DNA of 64,000 nt from the NCBI RefSeq assembly GCF_014621775.1, contig NZ_CP061204.1, positions 3,554,501 through 3,618,500 on the forward strand. Reading direction: 5' to 3'. Below, one piece after another: positions 24,960 through 34,979 of the stretch. The notes under the pieces are model-generated. The model made no database searches. It saw only the letters and a program-made list of their open reading frames with translations, and was not told the DNA's origin. How positions within the stretch are numbered: the first letter of the stretch is position 1; each line of letters opens with the position of its first letter. A program made the translations under genes and the position numbers. Origin of the DNA: Stenotrophomonas sp. 169 (GTDB lineage: Bacteria > Pseudomonadota > Gammaproteobacteria > Xanthomonadales > Xanthomonadaceae).

Positions 24960-25793
24960 CTAAAAATCAAAGCGATGCTGAGCAGTCACATTGCTGACCT
25001 TTCCCCAGAAGGCCTGGCCCAAGGCGCTTTTCGATGCCAGCACAAGCCAGTACAGCGGCTGATTCTTGGAGCCCGACACGAGCTCGACATTGTCGCTCAC
25101 GTCCTGATAGCCCAACTTCTTGATCAGCCCGCACCAATGCCGAAAGACAGCCAGCACGGCAACATCGTTTCGCACGGCGGGATCCACGTGATCACGCCAG
25201 CCTGGTGCAAACACGTCCAGCTTCCCATTCGACATTAGCTGCTTGACGTTACGCTGCATGTCCATCGCACTGAAATGAATCAGCAGATCCATTTTGGGCA
25301 GCTCTGCCAAGGTCTGAATGACCTCGAATGGCAGAGCTTGGACACTGTAGGGATCCAGAAACGCAAAATGCAGTCCTGAAGGCGATAGCTTTGAGACGAC
25401 CTGTCGTGCTGTCTCCTCTGCCTTCCCGATGTATGTGGAAATCGGCCCTAGTCCTTCGCCGTTCAGTCGGTCCCGGCAGGCACTGACGTTGACAGCATCA
25501 AGGTCGGCGATATGAATCGCTCCAAATGAGGCGTGTCGCGCTGCCTCGGCGCAGGCCGCGATCGCACTGCCAGGGATAACTTCGCCCGTATCCTTGACGG
25601 CAGCCCGACCCGGCCCGCAGTACAGGTCAGTAAAGGTCGAATTGCGGCCAAACTTCCGCCTGGCGGCTCGACTGATATCCACGTAATGACGCAGGCGCAG
25701 ATGCTTCTCCTGCGCCCAACCACCGACGATCTCACGCCGACTGCCGTCGACCGGATCTATGTCGTAACGTTCTTCCGGCCGCTTTGTCGGCAT
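24960..25793 (-). CDS. Three-Cys-motif partner protein, TcmP type 2, 277 aa
   Basis: A second, clearly different TcmP-like protein. WAQEKHLRLRHYVDISRAAR is followed by TFTDLYCGPGRA (about residues 53-64), a SAM-loop-like motif, and HFAFLDPYSVQALPFEVI (about 143-160), where LDPYS takes the place of a methyltransferase DPPY motif. NQPLYWLVLASK near the C-terminus is a typical closing block. The ATG at 25793 is preceded by GGGAGAGG. It is first in the presumed operon, 126 bases before the DUF5131 gene, and about 100 bases from the end of the broken integrase. Confidence 0.75.
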   Translation of the reverse strand: MPTKRPEERYDIDPVDGSRREIVGGWAQEKHLRLRHYVDISRAARRKFGRNSTFTDLYCGPGRAAVKDTGEVIPGSAIAACAEAARHASFGAIHIADLDAVNVSACRDRLNGEGLGPISTYIGKAEETARQVVSKLSPSGLHFAFLDPYSVQALPFEVIQTLAELPKMDLLIHFSAMDMQRNVKQLMSNGKLDVFAPGWRDHVDPAVRNDVAVLAVFRHWCGLIKKLGYQDVSDNVELVSGSKNQPLYWLVLASKSALGQAFWGKVSNVTAQHRFDF

Positions 25794-25894
25794 GGACGTT
25801 CCTCTCCCACTAGAGGCGTGCGCTGGTCGCGGAGCCAGCCTACCGCATGTCTGGCCAAGAATGGGCCGCGTTGAGTCGGGAGTTGCGCCCCGCC

Positions 25895-27110
25895 CTAACC
25901 AGCCTTTCGCTTGATCGAAACGACCTTTTCCAGGCTTTCTCGAAGCTGATCAAGGTAGTTGGCCCACGCCTGCATCATCTTCTTTCGCTCAGCCAAGTGC
26001 GCGGTACGGCTGTAGGCACGCCCAAGCGGATCCCTGACCGCATGCGCCAGTTGATGCTCGATGTAGTCCGGCCGGAATCCCAATACCTCGTCCAGGACCG
26101 TTCTCGCCATGACCCTAAAGCCGTGACCAGTAATAGCGTCGCTATCGAAGCCAAGTTTCCGCAACGCCGCATTGATCGTGTTCTCACTCATCGGGCGGCT
26201 CGAACTTCTAACCCCCGGAAAGACAAATTCGCTCCGACGGGTGAGAGGCCTCAGGTCCTCGAAGATCTCTTTCGCCTGGGACGAGAGGGGCACGATGTGT
26301 GGGGTTCCTGTCTTGCTGGCCACAAAACGCCACTCTGCCTTCTCAAGATCGACATCCTCCCACCGAGCCTTTCGCAATTCCCCGGGCCGCACGAAGAGCA
26401 TCGGTCCAAGCTTCAGCGCCGCCAAGGTCACGGGCGATCCCTGTTAGGAATACATTGCCCGTAACAGATCGCTGATCTGGGCAGGATCGGTCATGCTGGC
26501 GAAGTGCTTGGTCTTGGGTTGCTCCAGCGCTCCGATCAAGCTTTCGGCTGGATTTGATGTCGCCCGTCCAGTGGCAATCGCATAACGAAACACACGACTA
26601 GCAAGCGAGCGCGTCCTGTGCGCTGTCTCGGCAACGCCGCGCTTCTCCATCTTGCGCAACGCCGCCAGCAGCACCGGCGCCGTCACATCAGTGATCGGGA
26701 TATCGCCGATGCTCGCTAGGTCCTTTTCGATAAGGCGGCGCTCGCGCTTTACCGACCCGGGAGTCAGGCCCTCCTTGGTTCGCTTCTCCAGCAGTTCAAT
26801 GGCGATCGCGCTGACGGTGGATTCAGCTCGCTCGGTCTGCGCGGCGCGCTCGATACGAGCCACCTGGGCTGGGTTGGCTCCGCCCTTAACCAATGCCCGT
26901 AACCGGTCCCGCTCGGCTCGCGCCTCGCTGAGCGACATGATCGGATACTCGGCCAGCGTAATCATGCTTGCCTTGCCCGAGTGCCGATAGCGATAGCCGC
27001 CACACCTTCGCCCCGGACGGTCGCACTTCGATGCATAGGCCATTTGTGTCGGCGACACGGTAGGCGTCTTCACGTGGTTTCAGGGAGCACAGCTTGGTAT
27101 CGGTCAGCAT
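25895..27110 (-). pseudogene. P4-type tyrosine integrase, inactivated
   Basis: The intact protein would recombine island DNA into the adjacent tRNA. The N-terminal arm (MLTDTKLCSLKPREDAYRVA) and later blocks are typical of P4-type integrases, and the catalytic HxxR (GHGFR), a preceding Arg (RPGELR) and the Tyr (GRAYSRT) all remain. Two lesions break it: one extra base near 27000, after GAKVWRL, shifts the frame, with the reading resumed as YRYRHSGKASM; and a TAA at 26444-26446 replaces what should be a Tyr codon in MYS-stop-QGSPVTLAALK. The ATG at 27110 is chosen because the upstream in-frame codons overlap repeated GTGAGTCA sites. Without correction the island cannot use it. Confidence 0.85.
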
Positions 27111-27174
27111 GTGAGTCAGGTGATTGTGAGTCATCGAGCATAGCCCACGCCCGTTGACTCACAGCCTGACTCAC
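27111..27174. promoter_or_regulatory. Four GTGAGTCA/TGACTCAC octamers, candidate integrase arm sites
   Basis: Perfect octamers occur at 27111-27118 and 27126-27133 (GTGAGTCA) and at 27155-27162 and 27167-27174 (TGACTCAC), forming an inverted arrangement between the integrase start and the tRNA. The same motif occurs near the other island end at 9741-9770. This is what arm-type binding sites of a tyrosine integrase look like; a regulatory operator for the integrase is the alternative. Confidence 0.6.
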
Positions 27175-27276
27175 TTCCGCCCCGGATTTAAGTGGACCAA
27201 CTTGGACCATGGCGCACAAAACCCCCGAATTTAGCGGGAATCTACGGACTAATTCGGACTGCCTTGGATTGCTAAG

Positions 27277-27352
27277 TGGTGGGCCCACCAGGATTCGAAC
27301 CTGGAACCAAAGGATTATGAGTCCTCTGCTCTAACCGTTGAGCTATAGGCCC
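27277..27352 (-). tRNA. tRNA with CAU anticodon, probably tRNA-Ile2
   Basis: A full cloverleaf reads on the minus strand: acceptor GGGCCTA with TGGGCCC, D arm GCTC/GAGC, anticodon stem around CTCATAA, T arm CCAGG-TTCGAAT-CCTGG and an encoded CCA. The anticodon is CAT (plus-strand 27317-27319). CAT serves initiator Met, elongator Met or lysidine-modified Ile2. The location close to rpoD matches the Ile2 gene of other gammaproteobacteria, so Ile2 is favoured, but Met cannot be excluded by eye. Its 3' end is the island insertion side. Confidence 0.92.
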
Positions 27353-27489
27353 GCTTGCCGAGCGTCAGTGTAATGCAAGGCCCCTGTCGGGCTCCAGATA
27401 CCCATGCGTCGCCACGTGTGTCGCCCGCTCCTCTAGCGCACGCCCGCGTGGGTCACCCAGCATGGAGGCCCACCTTCCAGGCTTCGTTC

Positions 27490-28767
27490 ATGCCCCTGTT
27501 CCGATGGACACGGTTGCCTGCTGGATCCTCCGTCGTTGACATAGATCAGCGGCTCTCGTGGCCCCACACCGTCATTCTGGGCACGCAGTACTTCACCGTC
27601 ATGCTGGGGGCCATGGTGGCCGCCCTGCTCATGGGGTTCGATCCCAACCTTTCTCTGCTGATGTGTGGGATTTCCACGCTGCTGTTCTACGTGGTCACGG
27701 CCGATCGGGTACCAAGCTTCATCGGCACCAGCGGCGTCTTTGTCGGTGCGGTGATCGCACTTACCGGCTACGACGGCCAGGGTGGCAACGCCCACCTGGG
27801 AGCCGTACTGGGCGGCATCCTCTTCTGCGGCGCGGCCACGTTCCTGCTGGGCATCGCCGTCCGCCGTTTCGGCACCCGCTGGATCATGGCGCTGCTTCCG
27901 CCGGTGGTGACCGGCACCATACTGCTGCTGCTCGGTACCAGCCTGGCGTCGATCCCGGCGACGATGCACGATGGCACGCCCTTCGGCACGGGGACCCTGC
28001 TTGCTACGGCGGCCCTGCTCGCCGTACTGCTGACATCGCATCATCAATTCGTGCGGCGCATCGTGCTGCTGGCGGCTCTGGTCATCGGTACGCTCGTCCA
28101 TGCCCTGTTCGGCAGCATGCTGGCGCTGGCAGCGCCGATCTCCCTGCAGCCGTTGCGTCAGGCAGCGTGGTTCGGCGTACCTGCCTTCCAGGCTCCACGA
28201 CTGGACGTGGCGACGTCCATGACGCTGCTGCCATTGGTGCTGGTGCTCGCGGCGGAGACATTGACCCACGTCAAGACGGTCGGCGACATGACCGGACGCG
28301 ACCTTCAGGGGCAGATGGGAAATGCGCTCATGGCGGATGGTGTGGGCACCCTGCTCAGCGGGAGCAGTGGTGGCCCGCCGATGACGGCCTACGCCGAGAA
28401 TGTCGGACTGATGGCGACAACCCGTGCCTACTCCACGGCCGTACTTGTGGTGGCGGGCATCTTCGCCGTTGTACTCGGTCTGTCGCCCAAACTGGGGGCC
28501 GTGCTGCGCTTGATACCTGCGCCCGTGCTCGGCGGCGTGGTGCTGGTGATGTTCGGGATGATTGCGATTGCCGGTATCCGCATGCTGCACGAGCACGCCG
28601 TCGATCTACGCCAGCCACGCAATCAAGTCATCGTACTTGTTCCGCTGATGCTGGGCGCTGGCCACTTCTCGCTGTCACTGGGAGCACTTACCTTTGACGG
28701 GGTGTCTGTTGCCTCAGTCGCGGCCATTGCCCTGCAGGCGATGGTGCCACGGCGCGCCGGCCCCTGA
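27490..28767 (+). CDS. Uracil/xanthine permease, NCS2 family
   Basis: A 425-residue integral membrane transporter that imports a nucleobase with protons. It shows the NCS2 pattern: about 14 hydrophobic segments, LAAETLTHVKTVG with the conserved Glu and His of the UraA substrate site, and GGPPMTAYAENVGLMATTRAYS, the family signature with the second conserved Glu. That Tyr-Ala-Glu-Asn version is nearer to the uracil (UraA/RutG) branch than to xanthine permeases, so uracil is the likely substrate. The ATG at 27490 (MPLFRWTRL) begins the conserved region; earlier starts lie too close to the tRNA. It stands alone and is convergent with the CNB-TIR gene. Confidence 0.85.
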   Translation: MPLFRWTRLPAGSSVVDIDQRLSWPHTVILGTQYFTVMLGAMVAALLMGFDPNLSLLMCGISTLLFYVVTADRVPSFIGTSGVFVGAVIALTGYDGQGGNAHLGAVLGGILFCGAATFLLGIAVRRFGTRWIMALLPPVVTGTILLLLGTSLASIPATMHDGTPFGTGTLLATAALLAVLLTSHHQFVRRIVLLAALVIGTLVHALFGSMLALAAPISLQPLRQAAWFGVPAFQAPRLDVATSMTLLPLVLVLAAETLTHVKTVGDMTGRDLQGQMGNALMADGVGTLLSGSSGGPPMTAYAENVGLMATTRAYSTAVLVVAGIFAVVLGLSPKLGAVLRLIPAPVLGGVVLVMFGMIAIAGIRMLHEHAVDLRQPRNQVIVLVPLMLGAGHFSLSLGALTFDGVSVASVAAIALQAMVPRRAGP

Positions 28768-28792
28768 GAGACCGGCGCACAGTAGAACCAGA

Positions 28793-29698
28793 TCACGCGA
28801 CCGCGTAAGGCCCTTGCGACTCGAAGTAACGCCGCAGACGCGTGCACGCTGGCGTCAGCACCGTTTCCAGATCGCGGCTGGCATCCGGCTGCCACCGCAG
28901 GTTGACCACCCCCGCCAGCTCAGCCGTACCGCCGTGGCTTTCCACCAGCACCACTCGGTCACCGCCGAGCACACCCAGCAGCACGCCCACTTCCAACAGC
29001 ACTTCATCGCGCGATGCCGGCCATGCCGCATCACCGGCGGTGCGCGCATCCTCGGTTCCCGCAAGCACGACCGCGAAGTCCACGCCGGCGGCGGTTTCCT
29101 GCAAGCGCTGCACCGCCAGCCCACCACTGCGCGCCAGGCCGTCCTGCCACAGGCGCACGGTGAAGCCTTCACTGGCCAATGTTTCCTGCAGCACCTGTGC
29201 GGCATCGGTCGACTGCGCCGAGGCAAGCACGAGCACCTTCGTGCGTTCGCGTGCGCTGCCCACGTAGTCATTGCGTTGGAACAGGCGGCGCGCGAGCTCC
29301 TGCGCGACATGACGATGGATCAGCGGGAACTGCTGCGCCAGGTCGTCCAGACGGGCCGCACTGAGACGTGCGACCACACTGGGTTCGGCCGCGACCACGG
29401 TGGCCGAGCGGATCTGCGTCGGCTGCACGGCGGCCATTTCGCCCACATGCTCGCCCGCTTTGCGGTGCGCTACGCGCTTGCCGTTGACGAAGACATCGAA
29501 CGAACCGGTAACGATGAGGTAGACGTCATTGTCCACTCCACCCTGATGGATGACGGCGGCACCGACCTGTGCCTCCAACAAGGTCACACTGCTGGCCAAT
29601 GCCTCGGCAAGTGCGCTGTCACCCCGAACGAGTTTCTGTTCGGACAGCGCATACAGCAGGTTGCGGCGACCTTCGTCGCCGGTGAATCGAGCCAACAT
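28793..29698 (-). CDS. Cyclic-nucleotide-binding domain fused to TIR-like domain, Pycsar-effector-like
   Basis: Residues about 20-130 form a cyclic-nucleotide-binding domain; GEHVGEMAAVQPTQIRSATV is a phosphate-binding cassette with the GE and RS-A residues that hold a cyclic nucleotide phosphate. Residues about 150-300 (TKVLVLASAQ, GFTVRLW, VDFAVVLAGTED, RDEVLLEVGVLLGVLGGDRV) match the TIR-like nucleotide-binding domain of CBASS/Pycsar effectors. Such PycTIR proteins destroy NAD when phage infection triggers cCMP or cUMP production. No pyrimidine cyclase gene is adjacent. The ATG at 29698 is preceded by GGGGG. It is downstream of and on the same strand as the HipA-like gene. The domain call is good; a defence role is inference. 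Confidence 0.75.
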   Translation of the reverse strand: MLARFTGDEGRRNLLYALSEQKLVRGDSALAEALASSVTLLEAQVGAAVIHQGGVDNDVYLIVTGSFDVFVNGKRVAHRKAGEHVGEMAAVQPTQIRSATVVAAEPSVVARLSAARLDDLAQQFPLIHRHVAQELARRLFQRNDYVGSARERTKVLVLASAQSTDAAQVLQETLASEGFTVRLWQDGLARSGGLAVQRLQETAAGVDFAVVLAGTEDARTAGDAAWPASRDEVLLEVGVLLGVLGGDRVVLVESHGGTAELAGVVNLRWQPDASRDLETVLTPACTRLRRYFESQGPYAVA

Positions 29699-29819
29699 TG
29701 ACGTCCCCCTGTGGACTGCATCCGATATGGATGTCACGCGCAGATTACCCCCAAATATGTGACGCGGAGCACGCATTTTTGGCAAATTAATAGGCACTTG
29801 CTGAACAGGATGAACGCGC

Positions 29820-31223
29820 TCAGCCTCCGAATTGCCTTCCCAAGACGCCCACCCGGCGGGCGTTTTCCGCCGCCAAGTCGCGCACCGTGGATGAGCGTAT
29901 CAAGTTGGATGCTGCCACGCGCTCCCAGAACTGTCGCGCCAGCGGTGCCGCCCACTGCAGGTGCACCAGATCCCGGCTGCTGGTGGGCGCGGGCGGTTGC
30001 AGCCCGGACGCTGGACGCAGGATGCCGGTACGCGAGGGCGCCAACGACATCGGCAGCATGTCGTACGCTGGCGCCAGCAACAGCGGGCCGCTATCGACCA
30101 GATGGAAACCCAGGTTTCCTTGATGCATGTCGGTGTTGCCGATGAGGCGGCCGAATGCCTGCAGGCGTCCAATGTCCGCCACGGTGTCGGCCGTCAGCCA
30201 GCCTTGGGCCTGCAGCAGGCCGGCAGCACCCGTCCACTCTTGTGATGCCTCACCCGTAAACGCCGAAGACAGCGCCGACAACGACACGAATCCGTGTCGC
30301 CCGAGCAGGTTGGGCGTGCGGTCGAAGCGCTCGACTTCCAGGAAGGTGTGCGTGTCTGTGGTCAGCAGCGAAGTGGCCGATGCAGCCACCCCCGCCGCAC
30401 TTAGCGTATCCAACGCCAGATGCTCGCAGACCAGCAGATCTGCCCAGCGCTCGGCTGCGTCCCCGGCTCCCTGCTGGGCAAATTTCACCAACACGGCGCG
30501 ACGCATGCCGTCCTGCTCCAGCGTTGCGGTGAACTTGGGTTGCTCACCGCCCGGTGACGACCCGACTTCCTCGCCTTCCAGCGCAGCCAGTGCGCGGCGT
30601 GGGTACTCCCGGATGCGCTCACTCACCGCCATTCTGTCAGGTGGCGACTCAAGGACCTGAAGGGCCTGTTGCGCGGCCGTTCCACCGAGCAGCAGATCGC
30701 CCGACTGGGTGCCCCCCGCATTGACCAAGGCCAGCAAGGTATCGCTCAGCTGCCAGCGGTTGAGGTCGTTCGGCACGTCAAGCGAGCGCGCCGCGCGGTG
30801 TGCGAACGTGTGCCCGAGAAAGCCCTGCGGCCGCAGTTCGTCGAGGTACCACGGCAGACCGGGGAAAAACGCAGGCACGTCGCCGTCAGGCGAGCGGGTG
30901 AGGTTGGGCCGCACCGCATTGGCTTGGAAATGGAAGGTATCGCCTGTCAGCGCGTGCAGTTCTCCCAGCGCTTCAAGCGTTGCATCGGCGCGAAGCCGAT
31001 AAAGCGGCCACTGGCTGCCAGCGGGTGTCACCTGGCGTGCGGCGTACGCCGTGCTCCGGGTCTGGCCGATACGGACGACCTGGTCACCGGCCTTGGCGAC
31101 CAAGCGGCTCAACGCCATCCGGTTCACACCCAAGCGCTCAGCCAAGGCGCCGGCCGCGATGGGATCACCGGGCGACAGCTGGGCCAAGAGGGTCTGGATG
31201 GTCGGGGATGTGGGCGTGGACAT
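29820..31223 (-). CDS. yjjJ: HipA-family kinase, YjjJ type
   Basis: The 467-residue protein has an N-terminal winged-helix-like DNA-binding region (ALAERLGVNRMALSRLVAKA) followed by a HipA-type Ser/Thr kinase. EVGSSPGGEQPKFTA is the HipA ATP-loop, GNTDMHQGNLGF the catalytic loop with Asp and Asn, and PAYDMLPM carries the metal-binding Asp. This fusion of HTH and kinase is the YjjJ arrangement, a solitary toxin without a separate HipB antitoxin; none is present here. The kinase motifs look intact. The start at 31223 faces repeated GTTACGTAAT motifs that may be its own operator. Confidence 0.85.
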   Translation of the reverse strand: MSTPTSPTIQTLLAQLSPGDPIAAGALAERLGVNRMALSRLVAKAGDQVVRIGQTRSTAYAARQVTPAGSQWPLYRLRADATLEALGELHALTGDTFHFQANAVRPNLTRSPDGDVPAFFPGLPWYLDELRPQGFLGHTFAHRAARSLDVPNDLNRWQLSDTLLALVNAGGTQSGDLLLGGTAAQQALQVLESPPDRMAVSERIREYPRRALAALEGEEVGSSPGGEQPKFTATLEQDGMRRAVLVKFAQQGAGDAAERWADLLVCEHLALDTLSAAGVAASATSLLTTDTHTFLEVERFDRTPNLLGRHGFVSLSALSSAFTGEASQEWTGAAGLLQAQGWLTADTVADIGRLQAFGRLIGNTDMHQGNLGFHLVDSGPLLLAPAYDMLPMSLAPSRTGILRPASGLQPPAPTSSRDLVHLQWAAPLARQFWERVAASNLIRSSTVRDLAAENARRVGVLGRQFGG

Positions 31224-31244
31224 GCGTGCAGTGTTACATGATTT

Positions 31245-31330
31245 GTTACGTAATATTTTGGCTTGGTGGGGGACAGCCTATTGCGGCGCATGGCATTTTC
31301 GGAATTTTGTTACGAATAATGTTACGTAAT
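31245..31330. promoter_or_regulatory. Paired GTTACGTAAT motifs upstream of yjjJ
   Basis: Identical ten-base, nearly palindromic GTTACGTAAT copies lie at 31245-31254 and 31321-31330, with partial copies (GTTACATGAT, GTTACGAATAAT) beside them. The block is A/T-rich between GC-rich genes. Since YjjJ carries its own DNA-binding domain, autoregulation through these sites is plausible; this is inference. Confidence 0.5.
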
Positions 31331-31364
31331 ATCGGCTATGGGGCACTGGCACTGGCACTGGACG

Positions 31365-31471
31365 GTAGAGCCGACTTTAGTCGGCTGCCCCGGAGGGCGG
31401 TGCGGACTGAAGTCCGCACTACCAGAGGCGGCTGCCCCGGAGGGCGGTGCGGACCGAAATCCGCATTACCA
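31365..31471. repeat. Cluster of three SMAG-type palindromes with a 47-base tandem repeat
   Basis: One GTAG element (31365-31387) is followed by two near-identical 42-base blocks starting at 31383 and 31430, each containing a GGTGCGGA stem and an ACTACC or ATTACC end. They lie after the rpoD terminator. Confidence 0.7.
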
Positions 31472-31533
31472 AGCGCAGGGGCATCAAGCGCAGACGTACC
31501 AGAGGCAGCCGGCAGACCATATTCCGCGCAAAG

Positions 31534-31559
31534 AAAAACCCCGCCGAGGCGGGGTTTTT
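31534..31559 (-). terminator. Rho-independent terminator of rpoD
   Basis: AAAAA-CCCCGCC-GA-GGCGGGG-TTTTT forms a strong GC stem flanked by A5/T5, 25 bases past the rpoD stop. The A5 side lets it act in both directions. Confidence 0.88.
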
Positions 31560-31584
31560 CAGATCCTCGAGGAACCGACCGGAA

Positions 31585-33432
<1,848 letters not shown>

Positions 33433-33522
33433 GGATGCTCGCGCCACCGGCTGGAGTAGGAAAAGGGAACGTAGCATTATACCAGCCCCTCGCCCGGCCT
33501 GCCCGGGCGGTGGTCCCGGGGG

Positions 33523-33963
33523 TCAGGGCCTGAGCAGGAAGGTCACGGGACCGTCGTTGACCAGGCTGACGACCATATGGGCACCAAAGCGCCCCGTTTC
33601 CACCCCTGTTGCATGCTTTTCACGACAGATCTCGACAAATCGATTGAACCCGCGTTCAGCCTCGGCCGGCGGGGCCGCGCTGGTGAAGCTCGGCCGCATG
33701 CCTGATCGCGTGTCGGCAGCGAGGGTGAACTGGCTGACCAGTAACAGCCCGCCGCCGGTGTCGCGCAGCGAGCGGTTCATTTTTCCGTCGTCATCGGCGA
33801 ACACACGGTAACCCAGCAGCCGATCGGCCATCCGCTGCAACTGCGCGTCGGTATCGCCCGGCTCCATGCCCACCAAGGCCAGCAACCCGGCACCGATCTG
33901 CCCGATGGACTGGCCATCGACGTGCACGGCGGCCTGGCTGACGCGCTGGATAAGAACAAGCAT
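33523..33963 (-). CDS. dtd: D-aminoacyl-tRNA deacylase
   Basis: A 146-residue enzyme that hydrolyses D-amino acids (and mischarged glycine) from tRNA. The family active-site block [17 protein letters not shown] (about residues 77-93) and the closing NDGPVTFLL are both present. The ATG at 33963 ([17 protein letters not shown]) matches the usual start. It is divergent from the acyltransferase gene at 34025, with only about 60 bases between, so the two share a promoter region. Confidence 0.95.
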   Translation of the reverse strand: MLVLIQRVSQAAVHVDGQSIGQIGAGLLALVGMEPGDTDAQLQRMADRLLGYRVFADDDGKMNRSLRDTGGGLLLVSQFTLAADTRSGMRPSFTSAAPPAEAERGFNRFVEICREKHATGVETGRFGAHMVVSLVNDGPVTFLLRP

Positions 33964-34024
33964 GGGGACCTCGATCAGGGGAGCAACGGGCCACCTTAGC
34001 AGCGGCCACGCTAGACTTGCCGGG

Positions 34025-34945
34025 ATGAACCCGCACCGCAAAGCCCGGCTGGCCTACCGTGCCGCCAACCTGCTCACCCGCCTGCCCTGGCCCATGTTGC
34101 GCGCCCTCGCCAACGGCCTGGCCTGGCTGTGGATGACCTTCAATGCCCGCGAAAGCCGGGTTACCCGCCGCAACCTGGAGCTCGCCTATCCCGCGCTGGA
34201 CAGCGCCGAGCGCACGCGCCTGCAACGTGACGTGCTGCGCTCCACTGCCTTGCAGGCGCTGGAGACGCTGCGCCTGTGGACCCGCCCGGCGGCCCACAAC
34301 CTGCGCGACCATCTGCGCGAGCGCCATGGCGAGGCGTTGTACGACGCCGCGCTGGCCTCGGGAAAAGGGGTGATCGTGGCGGCCCCGCATTTCGGCAACT
34401 GGGAGCTGTTGAACCAGTGGCTGGCGTCCCGCGGCCAGATCGCGATCGTCTACAAGCCGCCGGAAGATGCCGCCGGCGACGCGTTCCTGCAACTGGTGCG
34501 TGGCGGTGACAACGTGCAGCAGGTGCGCGCCGAAGGCACCGCAGTGCGCCAGTTGCTGAAAGTGCTCAAGGACGGCGGTGCGACCGGCATCCTGCCCGAC
34601 CAGCAGCCCAAGGCCGGCGATGGGGTGTTCGTGCCGTTCTTCGGCATGCAGGCGCTGACCATGACCCTGGTCAACCGACTGGCCGCGCGCACCGGTGCGA
34701 CCGTGCTGTACGGCTGGTGCGAGCGCACCGGGCCGGGCATGCAGTTCGCCCTGCACATCGAAGCGTCCGCGCCCGCCCTGGCCGACCCGGATCCACTGGT
34801 CGCCGGCACCGCATTGAACGCCGGTATCGAGCGCATCGCGCGCCGTGACCCGGCGCAGTACCAGTGGACCTACAAGCGTTTCACCCTGCGTCCGGATGGC
34901 AGCGGCGAGGCCGACCCGTACGCCACCGCGACCCATCCGCATTGA
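34025..34945 (+). CDS. Lipid A lauroyl/myristoyl acyltransferase, LpxL/HtrB family
   Basis: The 306-residue protein should add a secondary acyl chain to lipid A at the inner membrane. The HX4D/E catalytic motif is HFGNWE (about residues 120-125), followed by [25 protein letters not shown] (substrate region) and the ending QWTYKRF, all typical of LpxL-like enzymes. A hydrophobic/amphipathic N-terminus ([20 protein letters not shown]) anchors it. Which acyl position it serves cannot be told by eye. The ATG at 34025 is set by the conserved N-terminus. Divergent from dtd, upstream of ribA. Confidence 0.85.
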   Translation: MNPHRKARLAYRAANLLTRLPWPMLRALANGLAWLWMTFNARESRVTRRNLELAYPALDSAERTRLQRDVLRSTALQALETLRLWTRPAAHNLRDHLRERHGEALYDAALASGKGVIVAAPHFGNWELLNQWLASRGQIAIVYKPPEDAAGDAFLQLVRGGDNVQQVRAEGTAVRQLLKVLKDGGATGILPDQQPKAGDGVFVPFFGMQALTMTLVNRLAARTGATVLYGWCERTGPGMQFALHIEASAPALADPDPLVAGTALNAGIERIARRDPAQYQWTYKRFTLRPDGSGEADPYATATHPH

Positions 34946-34979
34946 TTCCGTCGCACTCAACCCCATGTGATTGACCACG

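Larger units (their letters stand above)
9741..27276. mobile_element. Stranded integrative island beside a CAU-anticodon tRNA
   Basis: The right end is the 3' end of the tRNA at 27277-27352, with a P4-type integrase pointing inward from it, the usual arrangement for tRNA-integrated islands. The content is accessory: restriction-modification genes, a helicase-nuclease, a sacsin-like ATPase, a TcmP cassette and gene remnants. The left end is not exact. Candidate integrase arm sites at 9741-9775 place it near there, but the DUF4224-like head at about 9420-9549 may also belong to an older element. No long direct repeat of the tRNA end was found on the left. The integrase is a pseudogene, so the element is probably not self-mobile. 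No conjugation or capsid genes are visible. Confidence 0.7.

Noticed and set aside
27490..28767. The uracil permease as part of a Pycsar system
   Set aside because: It is convergent with, not co-transcribed with, the CNB-TIR gene, and permeases are not known Pycsar components.
29758..29773. TGTGA-N6-GCACG as a CRP/Clp site before the CNB-TIR gene
   Set aside because: Only one half-site fits the consensus; no support beyond that.
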